From positions 3,063,501 through 3,127,500 of the forward strand of contig NZ_JAENXS010000001.1 of the NCBI RefSeq assembly GCF_016612535.1: a stretch of DNA of 64,000 nucleotides. The letters are read 5' to 3'. The translations under genes were made by a program, and so were the position numbers. Position 1 is the stretch's first letter, and every line of letters starts with the position of its first letter. A model generated the notes under the pieces. The model was not told where the DNA came from, ran no database searches, and saw only the letters and a list, made by a program, of their open reading frames with translations. Below, piece after piece: positions 63,001-64,000 of this stretch. This DNA comes from Bradyrhizobium diazoefficiens. GTDB lineage: Bacteria > Pseudomonadota > Alphaproteobacteria > Rhizobiales > Xanthobacteraceae.

Positions 63001-63227
63001 GCGGCGTGCTGCCGATGGCGATCGCCCACGGCGCCGGCGGCGCCAGCCAGCAATCGCTCGGCACCGTCGTGATGGGCGGCATGATCGCGGTGGTGATCTT
63101 GGCGCTACTGATGGTGCCGGTGTTCTTCGTCACGGTACAGCGCGTGTTGGCGGGGGACAGCGAGAAGGCAGAGAAGGTTGAAGGCGAGGCGTACGGGCCG
63201 CCGGCACCGGCGAGGGCCGGTCACTGA
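60066..63227 (+). CDS. RND efflux pump permease (AcrB/MexB-like, HAE1)
   Basis: The 1053-residue inner-membrane pump has twelve helices and two large periplasmic loops. It starts MASFFIDRPIFAWVVALFIC. The proton relay is intact: DD in GILVDDAIVVVENVER and the Lys in GLAAKDAILIIEFARD. It matches the hydrophobe/amphiphile efflux family and probably exports antimicrobials, plant flavonoids or other amphiphiles. It forms an operon with the adaptor. Confidence 0.97.
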   Translation: MASFFIDRPIFAWVVALFICLIGAIAIPLLPIAQYPIIAPPSISISTSYPGASPENLYNSVTRLIEEELNGASGILNFESTSDSLGQVEITANFVPGTDTSAASVEVQNRIKRVEARLPRAVIQQGILIEEASSAVLQIITLNSTDGSLDEVGLGDFMIRNVLGEIRRIPGVGRATLYSTERSLRVWIDPAKLVGYGLTADDVNKAISAQNAQVASGSIGAEPSTSSQRTSALVLVKGQLSSPDEFGAIILRANADGSTVRLRDVARIEVGGLSYQFNTRLDGKPTAGLSVLMSPTGNALATASAVEEKMKELSRFFPANISYEIPYNITPVVEASIKKVLSTLVEAVVLVFVVMFLFLQNIRYTIIPTIVVPVALLGACTILLLAGYSINMLSMFGMVLAVGILVDDAIVVVENVERIMAEEGLPPKEATRKAMSQITGAIIGITLVLMAVFVPMAFFPGSVGIIYRQFSVTMVAAIGFSAFLALSLTPALCATLLKPVTAGHGHAKKGVFGWFNRMLEGGKEGYSRTVGFSLKRTGRLMLVYVALLAGLSWAFVNLPGGFLPVDDQGFVTTDVQTPSDSSYGRTEAVIEKVEKYLAQRPGVDNVTFLTGFSFSGQGMNTAQAFITLKDWSERGPTESAAAIVNDINRDLSSSIRDAKISALQPPPIDNLGNSSGFSFRLQDRGQKGYPAMMRAAGQLIAEANASPVLQKVYVEGLPEAGVVNLVIDRQKAGAFGVTFEDINNTISTNLGSNYINDFPNRGRMQRVVVQADARDRMRTEDILNYNVKNSRGQLVPFSSFATVEWSRGPTQIAGFNYYPAVRISGEAKPGFTSGDAIAEMERLAGKLPRGFGYEWTGQSLQEKLSGSQAPFLLALSVFVVFLCLAALYESWTIPLAVLLTVPLGIVGAVVAAMLRGLPNDVYFTVGLITIIGLAAKDAILIIEFARDLRKEGKPLVDVTIEACRLRFRPILMTGLAFICGVLPMAIAHGAGGASQQSLGTVVMGGMIAVVILALLMVPVFFVTVQRVLAGDSEKAEKVEGEAYGPPAPARAGH

Positions 63228-63349
63228 ACGCGGGATCGGTCGGCTTGCTTTCTCGGAGGCGTCAATCCAGACTGCATCTCTGGATTGAATGAGCATGTGT
63301 TCGCGCCATCGCGCAAATGCACAGCCAACCCGCCGATTGAGAACATGTG

Positions 63350-64000
63350 ATGCGTCTGACCGACGTTGCGATCTCTAACTACCGCTCCATTCGGCAGCTC
63401 TCGATACCAATCCACCCCTTGTCCGTATTCGTGGGCGAGAACGGTGTCGGTAAATCCAATCTCTACAAGTCCTTGTCGCTGTTGCGCGACGCGGCAACCG
63501 GGCGGATCACGCGCACGATCGCCGACGAAGGCGGATTGAATTCGGTCTGCTGGTCCGGCCTCCGCAAGCGCGGCGAGGATGGACGACTGCGGTTGTCGGC
63601 CAAATTCGAGCGTCTCAACTATTCCATCGAGATCGGATTTCCTAGCCCGGCTGAGGCGGCGTTTTCCGGCGAGCCGATGATCAAGGCCGAAAGTATCGAG
63701 GCGACGCAGGGCAAGCGAACGGTTCAACTGATGGAACGGAAAAATTCGCTCGTCAGCGTTCGCGGCGAAAGCGGCGCATGGAGCAGCCACAAGGACGCGG
63801 TGCTTCCGTCCGAGACGGCGCTTGCGGGTTTTTCCGATGGCAAAGAATGCCCCGAAATCGATTTGATCAGAAACGCAATGCTGGGCTGGCGCTTCTATCA
63901 CGACTTTCGCACCGATCCGGCGTCACCGATACGAAAGCCGTGTCTGGCGATTACGACGCCCTCGCTCAGTGCCGATGGAAACGATCTGGCCGCGGCCCTG
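63350..64000 (+). CDS. AAA family ATPase, RecF/OLD-like (3' end outside window)
   Basis: From ATG 63350 the frame is open to the window end (217 codons). The start MRLTDVAISNYRSIRQLSIP and the Walker A VGENGVGKSNLYKSLSLL mark an SMC/RecF/OLD-type ATPase (AAA_21 group). The following beta-rich part (LRLSAKFERLNYSIEIGF) is typical of this group before the second half with the signature and Walker B, which is missing here. Family members act in DNA repair or, with a nuclease partner, in phage defence; the next gene would tell which. Confidence 0.85.
   Translation, partial: MRLTDVAISNYRSIRQLSIPIHPLSVFVGENGVGKSNLYKSLSLLRDAATGRITRTIADEGGLNSVCWSGLRKRGEDGRLRLSAKFERLNYSIEIGFPSPAEAAFSGEPMIKAESIEATQGKRTVQLMERKNSLVSVRGESGAWSSHKDAVLPSETALAGFSDGKECPEIDLIRNAMLGWRFYHDFRTDPASPIRKPCLAITTPSLSADGNDLAAAL

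Noticed and set aside
1..64000. CRISPR arrays, rRNA and tRNA genes
   Set aside because: I found no regularly spaced direct repeats and no tRNA-like GTTCGAATC arms or rRNA sequence; the repeats present are isolated palindromes.

Overview
The window (64 kb, high G+C) reads as a chromosomal segment of an alphaproteobacterium of the order Rhizobiales, most probably Bradyrhizobium. This rests on protein content (a urease cluster with a His-rich UreE, cysNC fusion, DUF2849 and DUF934 sulfite-reductase partners, an RcdA/DUF1465 protein, an HWE kinase, OpgC), on the base composition, and on many dispersed palindromic repeats of the kind common in that genus. Taxonomy is inferred from pattern recognition, not from a database search.

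Layout. 1-6.0 kb: urease operon ureD(partial)-ureA-ureB-[MESH1-like alarmone hydrolase]-ureC-[ABM monooxygenase]-ureE-ureF-ureG. 6.3-12.6 kb: an HWE-type sensor kinase with a degenerate ATP-binding box, then leftward RidA, TetR, OpgC, two small membrane or stress proteins and an AI-2E family permease. 12.8-17.8 kb: L,D-transpeptidase, a DUF2865 protein and two tandem chemoreceptors, the second lacking its sensor half. 17.8-19.9 kb: malate synthase G. 20.3-27.9 kb: divergent assimilatory sulfate cluster, cysD-cysNC leftward and cysG-DUF2849-cysI-DUF934-cysH rightward, around an A+T-rich control region. 28-35.6 kb: CAP-domain lipoprotein, patatin phospholipase plus 3-hydroxybutyrate dehydrogenase, TSUP permease, a RelE/ParE-type toxin-antitoxin pair, polysaccharide flippase, stand-alone DsbD-alpha protein, YqgE. 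35.6-38.8 kb: a TfdA-like 2-oxoglutarate dioxygenase with two SDR genes, and a CsbD-like protein. 38.9-49.6 kb: DUF459 SGNH protein, lytic transglycosylase, GalU, a diguanylate cyclase, a GGDEF/EAL membrane protein, a quinone oxidoreductase, DUF1192. 49.7-52.4 kb: a candidate structured small RNA, RcdA-like protein, an IS110-family insertion sequence with structured non-coding flanks, ribosomal protein L31. 52.5-64 kb: ABC exporter, GNAT, a MotA/MotB-like pair not linked to flagellar genes, a cyclopropane-synthase-like methyltransferase, an RND efflux pump, and the start of an AAA ATPase that runs off the window.

How it works together. The urease block hydrolyses urea and assembles the nickel centre. 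The cys block takes sulfate to sulfide (ATP sulfurylase, APS kinase, one-step APS reductase, siroheme-dependent sulfite reductase and its siroheme synthase). Much of the rest is envelope maintenance, c-di-GMP or chemosensory signalling and export. There are no rRNA or tRNA genes and no CRISPR array that I could see. The observations I rate highest are the candidate sRNA with CUCC-type loops upstream of the RcdA-like gene, the alarmone hydrolase embedded in the urease operon, the IS110 element with possible bridge-RNA regions, and the TfdA-like dioxygenase.
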